Shown here: in pieces, positions 7,337 through 15,501 of the stretch
How positions within the stretch are numbered: the first letter of the stretch is position 1
Layout of the letters: each line of letters opens with the position of its first letter
Origin: CAZDOD01 sp964506935
Lineage (GTDB): Bacteria > Desulfobacterota > Zymogenia > Zymogenales > Zymogenaceae
Assembly (NCBI GenBank): GCA_964506935.1
Contig: CAZDOD010000027.1
Span: 1 to 22,108, forward strand
DNA length: 22,108 bases
Reading direction: 5' to 3'
Program-made: the position numbers and the translations under genes
The notes under the pieces: model-generated
The model's input: the letters and a program-made list of their open reading frames with translations, nothing else
Told to the model about the DNA's origin: nothing
Database searches by the model: none

Positions 7337-8123
7337 ATTTAACCTCCCCCTCCCCCTTAAAAAATCTTCCCGCCGTCTCAATAAATGCCTCCCTATCTCT
7401 GGGAGATAAGATGACCTTTGTTCTTTTTCCCTTAAGCGTGATCCTGACCAACCCCGAGAGTGAGGAGTTGAGCCTTAGAGCAAATCCGGATATACCCGAG
7501 AACACGGAAGCGGGTCTTATATCCTGAATATTTTCCCATGCGAATTCAACGTCATATAAGACACCCATCACCCTGATGCCCGACTGTGTCTGTATAATAT
7601 ATCTCGGAAAATATGGGGCAAGAAAGAAGAAAAGCCAAACTATCGGTAAAAATCTCACTTTCTCGAAATAGAGGGAGCCGAATAGCCCCGTAACTCTCGC
7701 ATCGAGGTCTCCTTTCGCCTTAAAATAGAGTGAAGTGAAGACTATAGCCATGACACCCACACCGAAGGCAAATCCGTAGAGAAAATTACCGATGATACCC
7801 AGGACAAACGCAACAGTAGATAGATATATAACGGCCATAAGCCCCTGGAAGACCCAGTTTACCGAGGCCATCAGGCTTCCGGGGAGTATGCCGTAGATGA
7901 AGACTGTATCGATAACAAAGATGATAATGAAGAAGATAACCATAAAAACAAAGAAGGGTGTTGAAAATGATCCCTTCCCGCCGTATTTGTCGGGATTTCC
8001 CTTTCCATCGAAATGGGTGGGGATTTGATCCGGAATCATGGGATAGACGATGATGCCCAAAAGGATTACGACAATAACTATGACGAGAGCCGGAAGGTGC
8101 TTCCTTATGACTTTTAAAAACAT
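7335..8123 (-). CDS. DUF1648-domain membrane protein with a PH-like C-terminus
   Basis: The 262-residue product has an N-terminal membrane helix (residues 11-27) leading into the DUF1648 signature PDQIPTHFDGKGNPDKYGGKG at about 31-51, then three or four more helices to about residue 175. The soluble tail (about 180-262: SGIRVMGVLYDVEFAWENIQD, later VILSPRDREAFIETAGRF) has the look of the bacterial PH-like domain found in membrane-associated DUF proteins. DUF1648 occurs in SdpI-type immunity and sensing proteins, but that alone does not give a function here. ATG 8123 follows AGGA by seven bases, and that site overlaps the stop of the upstream TPR gene nine bases away, so the two are probably one operon with coupled translation. 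Confidence 0.75.
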   Translation of the reverse strand: MFLKVIRKHLPALVIVIVVILLGIIVYPMIPDQIPTHFDGKGNPDKYGGKGSFSTPFFVFMVIFFIIIFVIDTVFIYGILPGSLMASVNWVFQGLMAVIYLSTVAFVLGIIGNFLYGFAFGVGVMAIVFTSLYFKAKGDLDARVTGLFGSLYFEKVRFLPIVWLFFFLAPYFPRYIIQTQSGIRVMGVLYDVEFAWENIQDIRPASVFSGISGFALRLNSSLSGLVRITLKGKRTKVILSPRDREAFIETAGRFFKGEGEVK

Positions 8124-8132
8124 AATAGATTC

Positions 8133-9161
8133 CTATTCACAATATTTCTCGTCGATCGAGCACGCCTTCTCGAAATATTCACGGGCGCTGCCATTATCGC
8201 CGAGTATCTCGAGGATTACGCCGATATTATAATAGACCGCCCCGCTATTGGGATTTATCTTTGATGCCCTAGTCAGGTCTTTTACGGCCTTGTCGTACTC
8301 TTTTTTATTGGCATAAAGGAGGCCCCGACAAAATAGTGCGTCAAAATAATCGGGTTTCAACTCTATCGCCCTATCATAGTCTTTTTTAGCCTCTTCATAA
8401 CGCTTGAACCTGTCAAAGAGATATCCCCGCCGAAAGTATGCCTCGAAGTAATCCGGATTTTTAATCAATGCGGAATTGTAATCTGCAAGTGCGTCTTTAT
8501 ATTCATGGAGGTCCTCATAAATCCTGCCGCGCCAGACGTAGACCGAAGGGTCGTTGGGATTCTGTGATAAATATCGGGAGAAATCGGAGATCGCTTTATA
8601 ATAGTCCTTTGTCATCTTTCTAAGGAGTCCCCGATAGAGATATGCCTGAGACATATCGGGGTCGAGCTCGATCGCCTTTTCGATATCATCCAGTGCGCTC
8701 TCTATCTCCCCCCACTTCGTATACACCCTCGCCCTCGAGATATAGTGTGCCGGAACTTGGGGCTCCATTCCGATACAGATATTATACCATGCCAGGGCCC
8801 CTTCCCTGTCCTCCCTTGCGAACGCCAGATCGCCGTGTGCGCTGATTGCGGGGATATATTTGTTGTTCCTCTTGACCGCCTCGATTAGGTCCTGCTCGGC
8901 CATGTCGAGCTCCCCCACACCAATATACGCAGCGCCCCGATAGGTCAGTGCCTTATAGCTCTCGGGATCGTTTGGGGAGAGTTCGAGGATATGTGTATAT
9001 CTCTTTATGGCCTCACGGTAATCTTCCTCACTATATGACTTTGTGGTGTCACTCCAGATATTCTCGGACTCAAAAGAAAATAGGGAAGATGGATAGAGTG
9101 TGATAATGATGGATATCAAAAACGGCAAGACGGATTTTATAGGGGGAGTCTTAAATCCCAC
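8133..9161 (-). CDS. Secreted or anchored tetratricopeptide-repeat protein
   Basis: The 342-residue product starts at GTG 9161 with GAGAGGAG upstream. Residues 9-30 are a signal peptide or anchor (FLISIIITLYPSSLFSF). The rest is nine tandem 34-residue TPR units from about residue 40 to the C-terminus, with clear matches such as AIELDPDMSQAYLYRG, YNSALIKNPDYFEAYFRRG and YDRAIELKPDYFDALFCRG. TPR arrays form a concave helical scaffold for peptide or protein binding; the partner is not evident. The gene immediately precedes the DUF1648 gene. No other domain is present. Confidence 0.85.
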   Translation of the reverse strand: MGFKTPPIKSVLPFLISIIITLYPSSLFSFESENIWSDTTKSYSEEDYREAIKRYTHILELSPNDPESYKALTYRGAAYIGVGELDMAEQDLIEAVKRNNKYIPAISAHGDLAFAREDREGALAWYNICIGMEPQVPAHYISRARVYTKWGEIESALDDIEKAIELDPDMSQAYLYRGLLRKMTKDYYKAISDFSRYLSQNPNDPSVYVWRGRIYEDLHEYKDALADYNSALIKNPDYFEAYFRRGYLFDRFKRYEEAKKDYDRAIELKPDYFDALFCRGLLYANKKEYDKAVKDLTRASKINPNSGAVYYNIGVILEILGDNGSAREYFEKACSIDEKYCE

Positions 9162-9190
9162 AGTTTTCTCCTCTCTGTATCATTGTATAA

Positions 9191-9217
9191 ATTATCACAT
9201 CGAAATAGACTTGTCAA
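9191..9217 (-). promoter_or_regulatory. Candidate promoter of the TPR-DUF1648 operon
   Basis: On the minus strand a perfect TTGACA (9212-9217) and GATAAT (9191-9196), the latter extended by an upstream TG. The spacer is 15 bases, shorter than ideal. Confidence 0.5.
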
Positions 9218-9327
9218 AAATGCTTTTTTATGATTAGCTATTATTTTGAAATACTGTAAGCCCAGGTTCGGTTCGTTAAAGCAGGCCATTTTCCCTAAAC
9301 GAGATTTAAAACACTTCGGAGTCATGA

Positions 9328-10116
9328 ATGAAAAAACTATTTCCCGACCTTAAATTTTCGCTCCTCCTATGCCTCTTTTATGTATTTGCCTTGTTTTTTT
9401 TGGTCAGCTTCTTTGGATTCTCGGGATCTCAGGGGTTGGTTATCATCGTCAGCACCACGGTGCCGGCCCTTGCCGTTATAATGATATCCGCCGGCGTGAA
9501 TAAGATACCCTTCCTCGAAGCCATGGGCTGGGGGGATATCAAAAAGGATAAAATCCTGCCGATAGTTCTAATGACGATCTCGCTTTCGATCCTCATAAGT
9601 GAAGTCGATAACATCATGGCCGAATATCTCATCTCCTCCGCCCAATATGAGAAGTATCTATTACAACTGATGAAGCTCTTCCCGAAGGATCGCCCGGGAG
9701 ACCTTATCATTTCGGTTTTGACGGTTGCGGCGATCGGCCCATTTGTGGAGGAGGGGGTGTTTCGCGGCGTAATCTTTAAGGGGATAGCATCCAACATGGG
9801 AAATAGTGCGGGGATTTTCGCCTCATCGCTCCTCTTTATGGTCATCCACCTAAATCCCGTGCAGTTTCCGGGGGCGTTGATCCTCGGGATTATTTACTCG
9901 ATCCTGCTATCCCGAGGCTATAAGACCTCGGACACATTTATCGCCCACGCCGTTCACAACTCCATATCGCTTATATTTCTCCTCGGCTTCATCTACATGC
10001 CGGGCATGTCCATCTCCAACGCTGTCAGTATAAGCCACGTGCCGATATGGCTCATTGCAATAAGCACACTGGTATTTATCATTTCAATAAGATATCTCTT
10101 GAGAAACGATACGTGA
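9328..10116 (+). CDS. CPBP-family intramembrane glutamic protease
   Basis: The 262-residue protein has about seven hydrophobic segments and the three CPBP/CAAX-protease motifs in order: E141-E142-G-V-F-R146 (EExxxR), F170-M-V-I-H174 (FxxxH) and H207-A-V-H-N211 (HxxxN). All catalytic residues are present. Family members cleave prenylated or other membrane substrates and include bacteriocin-immunity proteins; no substrate can be assigned. ATG 9328 is preceded by CGGAG. The TGA stop overlaps the probable GTG start of the transporter gene by four bases, so the two are co-translated. Confidence 0.9.
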   Translation: MKKLFPDLKFSLLLCLFYVFALFFLVSFFGFSGSQGLVIIVSTTVPALAVIMISAGVNKIPFLEAMGWGDIKKDKILPIVLMTISLSILISEVDNIMAEYLISSAQYEKYLLQLMKLFPKDRPGDLIISVLTVAAIGPFVEEGVFRGVIFKGIASNMGNSAGIFASSLLFMVIHLNPVQFPGALILGIIYSILLSRGYKTSDTFIAHAVHNSISLIFLLGFIYMPGMSISNAVSISHVPIWLIAISTLVFIISIRYLLRNDT

Positions 10117-11240
10117 AGATCGGGCCATTTGAGTTCAACCTTCGCGAGCTCTCGGGATCGATGGGCGATTTCGGGACTTTACTCCCGCTCGTCGTCGGCT
10201 ACATAACGATATGTGGGATGAATCCATCGGGGATATTGCTGATGATCGGGCTTGCCAACATCGTGACCGGCCTCATATACCGCCTGCCGATGCCGATTGA
10301 GCCGATGAAGGTACTGGCGATCGTCGCCATAGCGGGGGCATGGGCGCCCGAGAAGGTCTACACATCTGCCCTCGTGATGGGCGTCATATGGTTACTTTTT
10401 GGGCTGACCGGAGCGATGACATACATCGCCCGCCTGACGCCCAAGTCGGTCATCCGCGGGATCCAGCTTTCGCTCGGGGTGCTTTTGGCCGTCTTTGGGA
10501 TCAAGATGATCAGCTCTTTTTGGGTCTTGGGCTTAGTAGCAATAATCATCGTGATTGTGCTTCGTGAGAACCGTTATGCTCCGGCCGCTGTCGTCCTTGT
10601 CGTGTTGGGCGTTGTAATCATGGGATTCCGGGGGGAGCTCTCCGACGTAGGCGGGTTTTCGTTCTCCATCCCTCCAATGACGATGATAGACTACAAGTTG
10701 ATCTGGCCGGTCCTCGTCGAGGGGGGATTCGCCCAGATCCCGCTTACGGCAACAAACGCAGTGATCGCCACATCGAGCCTGATTTCGTCATACTGGCCCG
10801 AAAAACCCGTCCCTGAGAAGAAACTATCGCTCAACATGGGGGTAATGAATATCATCCTCCCCTTCTTCGGGGGGATGCCCCTGTGTCACGGGGCGGGCGG
10901 GCTTGCGGGACAGTACTACTTCGGCGCACGAACCGGCGGGACCAATATCATCGAGGGCGTAATCGAGATAGGTCTGGGGCTGTTTCTGGCGACGGGGATC
11001 GCAATTATCTTCTCGAAATTCCCGTCTGCAATCGTCGGTGCAATGATGTTTCTCGTCGGAATTGAGCTGGGAAAATTCGCAAAAGACATTCGACTGAACC
11101 TCGATCTCATCCCGACGGCGGTAACCGTGGCGGGATCGGTGATATTTAATATGGCGGTGGGCTTCGGCGCGGGGCTGATTATCCACTACGCTCTTATTCG
11201 GACGATTCAGAAAAAAGACAAATCCCCTACCCCCGATTGA
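10113..11240 (+). CDS. MOT1-type molybdate/sulfate transporter
   Basis: The protein has 375 residues if translation starts at GTG 10113, which sits in the GTGA overlap with the protease stop. An upstream GTG- or ATG-type extension to 10047 is open but would lie inside the protease gene and adds residues not seen in the family. Two related halves each carry a signature: RELSGSMGDFGTLLPL with PMPIEPMKV in the first, and FGGMPLCHGAGGLAGQYYFG in the second. About ten or eleven membrane helices are predicted. These match MOT1 (SulP-like) carriers that take up molybdate with high affinity; sulfate remains possible. In an anaerobe with many molybdenum or tungsten enzymes such uptake would make sense, though no such enzyme is encoded here. 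Confidence 0.85.
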   Translation: MKIGPFEFNLRELSGSMGDFGTLLPLVVGYITICGMNPSGILLMIGLANIVTGLIYRLPMPIEPMKVLAIVAIAGAWAPEKVYTSALVMGVIWLLFGLTGAMTYIARLTPKSVIRGIQLSLGVLLAVFGIKMISSFWVLGLVAIIIVIVLRENRYAPAAVVLVVLGVVIMGFRGELSDVGGFSFSIPPMTMIDYKLIWPVLVEGGFAQIPLTATNAVIATSSLISSYWPEKPVPEKKLSLNMGVMNIILPFFGGMPLCHGAGGLAGQYYFGARTGGTNIIEGVIEIGLGLFLATGIAIIFSKFPSAIVGAMMFLVGIELGKFAKDIRLNLDLIPTAVTVAGSVIFNMAVGFGAGLIIHYALIRTIQKKDKSPTPD

Positions 11241-11336
11241 GTTTTTTTGCCGATTTGATTTTCAATCTCCGGGTATCTAAAAAAATAAGATTACAAAGAT
11301 GCGGCCCGACCGATTACGATAAATATCACCAATTAT

Positions 11337-12008
11337 CTAAAGCAAAGGCTCAAGCGGGCATTCAGAACACAGGGGGTCTTTGGGACGGCAGTATTTTTTA
11401 CCCACCGCCACAAACAGGGCGTGATATTCGTTGAAGAGCATTACATCTTCGGGGAGGTTTTCCATGAAAAGCGACTGGAGGTCGTTGTATGTAGCGTCCT
11501 CAGATGCGAGCTTGTGTCTCGCCAGCACCCTTTTGGTGTAGACATCGATGACAAAGGCGGGCCTTTCGCCCGCATAGAGGAGGATGCTGTCCGCCGTCTC
11601 CGGCCCGATCCCCGATACAGAAAGGAGTTTTGCCCTGACATCGGAAAGCCCCCCCGAAAGCGAAGAGTCAATATCTCCGCCGTGGTTTTCGGTCAGAAAA
11701 TCTATATAGTTCTTGAGACGCTTTGCCTTGACCCTAAAGTAGCCCGATGGACGTATGATCTCGGATAGGTCTTCTTCGGAAATCGAATCTATCCCCTCAG
11801 GCGTAAGCCTCCGCTTTTCTTTGAGATTTTTGAGGGCGGACTCGACGTTTTTCCAGTTGGTGTTCTGCGTGAGGATTGCACCGACTGCGATTTCAAACTT
11901 GGCGAAGGGTGAGGTGGAATCGGATACAGGCCACCAGCCCTGCGGCCCAAAATGACGATACAGGAGGTGATACATCTCCATCAATTTATTTTTGTCGTCA
12001 AGAGACAA
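11337..12008 (-). CDS. Endonuclease III-like HhH-GPD DNA glycosylase
   Basis: The 223-residue protein shows the helix-hairpin-helix LLSVSGIGPETADSILLYA (129-147) and the catalytic Asp155 in FVIDVYTKR. Where classical endonuclease III has its Schiff-base Lys (K120) this protein has Glu137, which points to a monofunctional glycosylase of the endonuclease III-like group that includes 3-methyladenine glycosylase III. The C-terminal cluster has C207-x6-C214-x2-C217 and then ends; the position of the fourth cysteine is Leu223, the last residue. The start is either TTG 12008 or ATG 11981 (residue 10); neither has a convincing ribosome binding site. Its role would be excision of damaged bases. It is convergent with the MOT1 gene, 96 bases apart, with no obvious terminator between. 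Confidence 0.85.
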   Translation of the reverse strand: MSLDDKNKLMEMYHLLYRHFGPQGWWPVSDSTSPFAKFEIAVGAILTQNTNWKNVESALKNLKEKRRLTPEGIDSISEEDLSEIIRPSGYFRVKAKRLKNYIDFLTENHGGDIDSSLSGGLSDVRAKLLSVSGIGPETADSILLYAGERPAFVIDVYTKRVLARHKLASEDATYNDLQSLFMENLPEDVMLFNEYHALFVAVGKKYCRPKDPLCSECPLEPLL

Positions 12009-12035
12009 GACTTACTTTCTACTATCCTTCTTCAT

Positions 12036-12058
12036 AAAAAAAGGGCCTCCCTCGGCCC
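12036..12058 (-). terminator. Rho-independent terminator of the 68-residue orphan gene
   Basis: On the minus strand GGGCC-GAGGGA-GGCCC is followed by seven T. It lies 88 bases beyond the small gene's stop and just upstream of the glycosylase start, so it separates the two transcripts. Confidence 0.85.
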
Positions 12059-12145
12059 AATGATCTGTTCACACGTCCTGATTTTTTATCTGCCAGTCAA
12101 TCGGTCCCAAAAAAGCTTATCAACATAAAAGCCCCCCTTCCCCGC

Positions 12146-12352
12146 TCATGCCTTCTCGACGGTAAAATCACCCGTCTGTGGGTTGAAGATAAGAGTGTAC
12201 TTCGCTTCGTTGTTCCTGTCTTTGAACTCGGCCCTGTTGTTGGTGTTGGTCTTGGCCTCGTTAAGAATCATCTTCAGGTATTCTTTCTTGTCGCTGTTAT
12301 CATTAAAGAACTTCAGCTCTTCAATACCCTTTTCGTCACCCTTAAGCTTCAT
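12146..12352 (-). CDS. Small hypothetical protein, 68 residues
   Basis: I do not recognise this protein. It is charged and soluble, with an N-terminal helical half rich in Lys, Asp and Asn (FFNDNSDKKEYLKMILNEAK) and a beta-like C-terminal half (AKYTLIFNPQTGDFTVEKA). It has no cysteine, signal or membrane segment. ATG 12352 is the only plausible start, because an in-frame TGA lies two codons upstream; the ribosome binding site is weak (TGGGA). A perfect TTGACA promoter element upstream and a strong terminator downstream mark it as a genuine single-gene transcript. Confidence 0.65.
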   Translation of the reverse strand: MKLKGDEKGIEELKFFNDNSDKKEYLKMILNEAKTNTNNRAEFKDRNNEAKYTLIFNPQTGDFTVEKA

Positions 12353-12375
12353 AAATCATCCCAAAGTTTTTTTCA

Positions 12376-12404
12376 AGGTTATCAAAATGGTCGGGCTATG
12401 TCAA
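12376..12404 (-). promoter_or_regulatory. Candidate promoter of the 68-residue orphan gene
   Basis: On the minus strand a perfect TTGACA (12399-12404), a 17-base spacer and a poor TAACCT (12376-12381). GATAAC with a 15-base spacer is an alternative -10. Confidence 0.45.
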
Positions 12405-12571
12405 TACTTATGGAATCTTTACCGCCCCAATTTGAATTTAGAGGAGAGTCAAGAAAGATAAAATATGTGCCCGAAAAATTTTACGTTGAGAGTAATCCAA
12501 TAAACACAAAGGTGTATTCTTTAATACAATATCCCGGATCACGTAACTATTACGAAGCGGAAGCAATAAAT

Positions 12572-12600
12572 AAAAAATGGGGCATGCACCCCATTTTTTT
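12572..12600. terminator. Rho-independent terminator after the SurA-like gene
   Basis: Perfect 11-base stem AAAAAATGGGG / CCCCATTTTTT around a CATGCA loop, with a T run on both strands. It lies 18 bases past the stop of the minus-strand chaperone gene. Confidence 0.9.
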
Positions 12601-12617
12601 GAAAATAGTTTTTTGCT

Positions 12618-13334
12618 TCACTCCAAATAGCTTGTGTTGATATCTATATCCGCCTGGGAATAGAGTCGATTGAGAAACTTTCCATAGGCCTCAAATTTCT
12701 TTATCGCCAGTGCCGTCCTCGTGTAATATTCCCTGTCGTCGGGTGTTAAATCATCGAGATTTCCTACATCCAAACCCTGAAATTCTATCACAGACAATAC
12801 TTCCCTGTCCGAGACCTTTACCGAATCCCTGATTATGTTTCTCATCTTTTCTATTATCAATTCATCCCTTACCAGCGACTCGTATTGCGCTTCGTTAAGG
12901 CCGTTATACCTCAGGACCTGGGTGTATAACTCATAACTGAAATCCCCGTTTTCCTGAAAATATGGCGTCAGGGCGATGAGTTCGGCGATCTCCTCGTCGC
13001 TCACGGGGACGTTGAGTTTCCGGGCGTATTTCAACTCGAGGATCGTGTCAATTTGATTATTCAAGACCGTCTTTTTCAGATCAAGCCCCTTTATTTCTTC
13101 GTCCGTCAGATCCTCGCCATATTTTTCCCTCAACGCTTCCAGTTCCCTTAAGAATGCGGATGAGAAGTCATCGGGTGTAATGATCATGTCATCCACCTTG
13201 GCCACGTATCTATCTCTGTCATCTTCCCTGAAAGTCGTCAAAATTCCGAAACCCACGATGAAACTCAAGGCTACGGTTATAAGGAGCGCCTTGATCCACC
13301 ATGATCTGGCATGCTTTCTCATGATGTTTAGCAT
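12618..13334 (-). CDS. Membrane-anchored SurA N-terminal-domain chaperone without PPIase domain
   Basis: The 238-residue product starts at ATG 13334 behind GAGGT. It opens with the PpiD/SurA_N type start MLNIMRKHARSWWIKALL, whose helix (about 14-34) anchors it in the inner membrane with the rest periplasmic. The segment VAKVDDMIITPDDFSSAF to about residue 190 is the helical SurA-N chaperone fold (NNQIDTILELKYARKL, NGLNEAQYESLVRDELIIEKMR). PpiD and PrsA-type proteins continue with a parvulin domain, but this one stops soon after the chaperone fold. It probably assists folding of exported or outer-membrane proteins. It is divergent from mreB across 168 bases. Confidence 0.85.
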   Translation of the reverse strand: MLNIMRKHARSWWIKALLITVALSFIVGFGILTTFREDDRDRYVAKVDDMIITPDDFSSAFLRELEALREKYGEDLTDEEIKGLDLKKTVLNNQIDTILELKYARKLNVPVSDEEIAELIALTPYFQENGDFSYELYTQVLRYNGLNEAQYESLVRDELIIEKMRNIIRDSVKVSDREVLSVIEFQGLDVGNLDDLTPDDREYYTRTALAIKKFEAYGKFLNRLYSQADIDINTSYLE

Positions 13335-13422
13335 TTTTTAACCTCACTGAAAAAATCAGACAAGACTTTATTTACCAGAGGTAAGTTCAAAATGCAATAC
13401 TTTTTTAAGTATACGAATTTAC

Positions 13423-13452
13423 TTGATATAACTGAAAAATTTATTATATAAT
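13423..13452 (+). promoter_or_regulatory. Promoter of the mreB operon
   Basis: TTGATA (13423-13428), an 18-base spacer and a perfect TATAAT (13447-13452), with mreB starting 50 bases downstream. It is the only good promoter seen ahead of the genes from mreB to rtcB. A small inverted repeat ATACTT-TTTT-AAGTAT (13397-13412) lies just upstream. Confidence 0.8.
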
Positions 13453-13479
13453 CCGAAAAGTAAAAAATCACCTCTCTTT

Positions 13480-13493
13480 CGATAATATTATCG
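13480..13493. promoter_or_regulatory. 14-base perfect palindrome in the mreB leader
   Basis: CGATAATATTATCG sits between the transcription start and the start codon and shares its last base with the mreB ribosome binding site (GGAG, 13493-13496). Its position would suit an operator or an RNA hairpin that limits ribosome access. Confidence 0.5.
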
Positions 13494-13502
13494 GAGCTAC
13501 TG

Positions 13503-14543
13503 ATGGCTTTCAATTCCCTTTTCAGTGTTATATCGAACGACCTATCGATAGACCTCGGTACTACAAACATACTCGTATACCGAAAGGGAAAGGGCATAGT
13601 GGCCGATGAGCCTTCCGTCGTGGCGGTAAAGGAGAACAGCCGCGGTGACAGGAAGATCATCGCGGTGGGTACAGAGGCCAAGTTGATGCTTGGTCGCACA
13701 CCCGAAACCATCACGGCCATCAGGCCCTTAAAAGACGGTGTCATAGCCGATTTTGAGATCTGTGAGCACCTGCTCAGGCACTTCATCGCCAAGGCGAACA
13801 CCAAGCGCTCCCTCATGCGCCCCAGGGTGATCATCTCAATTCCTTCTGGCATCACCCCGGTCGAGAAAAGGGCCGTAGTAGAGTCGGCCTCCACAGCAGG
13901 GGCAAGGGAGGTCTACCTTATAAAAGAGCCTATCGCCGCCGCCATTGGTGTGGGTCTTCCGATATCTGAACCATCCGGAAATATGATAATTGACATCGGG
14001 GGCGGCACCACGGAAGTGGCGGTGATTTCGATGAATGGGATCGTCTACACGGAATCGGTCAGGGTCGCCGGAGACAAGATGGACGAGGCGATCATAATGT
14101 ACCTCAAGAGGAAATATAATTTCCTTCTGGGGAAAAGTTCCGCCGAAAAAGTCAAAATGGATATAGGGTCGGCGCTTGTCGAGGATGACAACAGGAAGAT
14201 GGATGTGAAAGGGCGTGACCTTGTGAGCGGCATCCCAAGGACCCTCACGACATCGTCAACAGAGATAAACGAAGCCCTGAGCATACCGATAAACACCATA
14301 TTGGATGTCGTAAGAAACGCCCTCGAAAACACACCCCCGGAACTTGCGGCGGATTTTGTTGACAGGGGTATCGTCCTCTCCGGCGGTGGGGCCTTAATCC
14401 ACAATATAGATAGGCTGTTGAAGAGAGAGACCGGACTCCCCATAATCATCGCCGACAATCCGCTCTCGGTGGTCGTTCTGGGGTGCGGAAGGGCACTCGA
14501 TGATCCCGACCTCTTAAAACTCGTGGCGACACCGGGTAGATAA
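13503..14543 (+). CDS. mreB: Rod-shape-determining actin homologue MreB
   Basis: The 346-residue product has the full length of the family. Actin-type ATP-binding motifs are all visible: phosphate 1 at D17-L-G-T-T-N, connect/phosphate 2 at D164-I-G-G-G-T-T-E, and the adenosine motif GIVLSGGGALI (289-299). The N-terminal MAFNSLFSVISND could form the short membrane-binding helix. MreB filaments under the inner membrane organise the lateral wall-synthesis complex with MreC, MreD, RodA and PBP2, all encoded directly downstream. ATG 13503 follows GGAG by seven bases. Confidence 0.98.
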   Translation: MAFNSLFSVISNDLSIDLGTTNILVYRKGKGIVADEPSVVAVKENSRGDRKIIAVGTEAKLMLGRTPETITAIRPLKDGVIADFEICEHLLRHFIAKANTKRSLMRPRVIISIPSGITPVEKRAVVESASTAGAREVYLIKEPIAAAIGVGLPISEPSGNMIIDIGGGTTEVAVISMNGIVYTESVRVAGDKMDEAIIMYLKRKYNFLLGKSSAEKVKMDIGSALVEDDNRKMDVKGRDLVSGIPRTLTTSSTEINEALSIPINTILDVVRNALENTPPELAADFVDRGIVLSGGGALIHNIDRLLKRETGLPIIIADNPLSVVVLGCGRALDDPDLLKLVATPGR

Positions 14544-14654
14544 CGGGAGATTGAGACACCAAGATCTACTATGATGGGAATGGTTTCCTAAAAGTAAAAA
14601 AACCTTATGAATTTCACACCCTTTTTTTATCCCCTTTTTCTAATCCTGAATTGA

Positions 14655-15476
14655 ATGAGATACTTCAGCCGATATAAGGGTGTCGTGGTCGGTTTGATAC
14701 TCCTTTTGATCTCCTCACTTTTTATCGTCACCCATAAAGCCGACGGCACTACAAAAGCCCAGGTCAGGAAGGTATTCCTCACCATCCTATCCCCCGTCCA
14801 GATGCTCCTCGAATCCTTTGCTGGCGATGTGGTCTCTATTTGGGATCACTATATTTATTTGAGTGACAAGAGCTACGAGAACGAGGAGTTAAGAAGCCTC
14901 CTCGATAGAATCTCCGCAAAATACGATAGCCTAGAGACCCGCTATGCGGAGGCCGAAAATAAGAATAAGAGGCTTGAAGAGATCTTAGGTTTCTCCGAGG
15001 AGGTGCCGTTTGATTTCGTACCGGCGAGGGTGATCAGCATGGATCCGGCGATATACTCCGACACCATCATTATCGACAAGGGTGCGAAAGACTCGATCGT
15101 CCCCGATATGCCCGTTATTTCGGTTTCGGGTATCGTTGGGATCATACTGGTCGTCTCGGAAAATTCTTCGAGGGTCATGCTCATAAACAACAAGAACTGC
15201 CGGGTAGACGTCATAGTCCAAAACAACAGGGCCAGGGGCATCTTGGAGGGCTCCGCGGGGGGGATCGTAAGGCTCTCGTACGTGGATAAAAAGGAGGATA
15301 TAAATCCCGGTGACGTCGTGGTCACATCGGGGATGGACGGCTTTTTCCCGAAGGGGATGCCGGTGGGAGAGGTCCTCGAAGTTAAAAAGCCCGACTATGG
15401 CATATTTCAGGAGATAATCGTCACGCCTGAGGCCGAACTCGGAAACCTCGAAGAGGTCCTGATAATTGTCAGATAA
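14655..15476 (+). CDS. mreC: Rod-shape-determining protein MreC
   Basis: The 273-residue bitopic protein has one membrane helix (about 10-26: VVVGLILLLISSLFIVT), a coiled coil (about 70-115, ending RLEEILGF) and a periplasmic beta domain with VPARVISMDP, IIDKGAKDSIVPDMPVIS and GDVVVTSGMDGFFPKGMPVG, as in other MreC proteins. It bridges MreB and MreD with PBP2 and stimulates its activity. It starts at ATG 14655, immediately after an in-frame TGA. The 111-base gap from mreB has no clear promoter or terminator, and the ribosome binding site is weak. Confidence 0.95.
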   Translation: MRYFSRYKGVVVGLILLLISSLFIVTHKADGTTKAQVRKVFLTILSPVQMLLESFAGDVVSIWDHYIYLSDKSYENEELRSLLDRISAKYDSLETRYAEAENKNKRLEEILGFSEEVPFDFVPARVISMDPAIYSDTIIIDKGAKDSIVPDMPVISVSGIVGIILVVSENSSRVMLINNKNCRVDVIVQNNRARGILEGSAGGIVRLSYVDKKEDINPGDVVVTSGMDGFFPKGMPVGEVLEVKKPDYGIFQEIIVTPEAELGNLEEVLIIVR

Positions 15477-15501
15477 GTTTAAATTTTTTTCTTGAGATAG
15501 C

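Noticed and set aside
10047..10112. 22-residue N-terminal extension of the MOT1-type transporter
   Set aside because: It lies inside the protease gene and reads as non-conserved sequence. The GTG in the GTGA overlap places the start just before the conserved N-terminus.
12398..12640. Plus-strand 80-codon frame between the orphan gene and the SurA-like gene
   Set aside because: It runs straight through the perfect terminator hairpin at 12572-12600 and lacks a ribosome binding site.
13328..13894. Minus-strand 188-codon frame opposite mreB
   Set aside because: It is antisense to the well-conserved mreB gene, has no family resemblance, and results from strong codon bias on the other strand.
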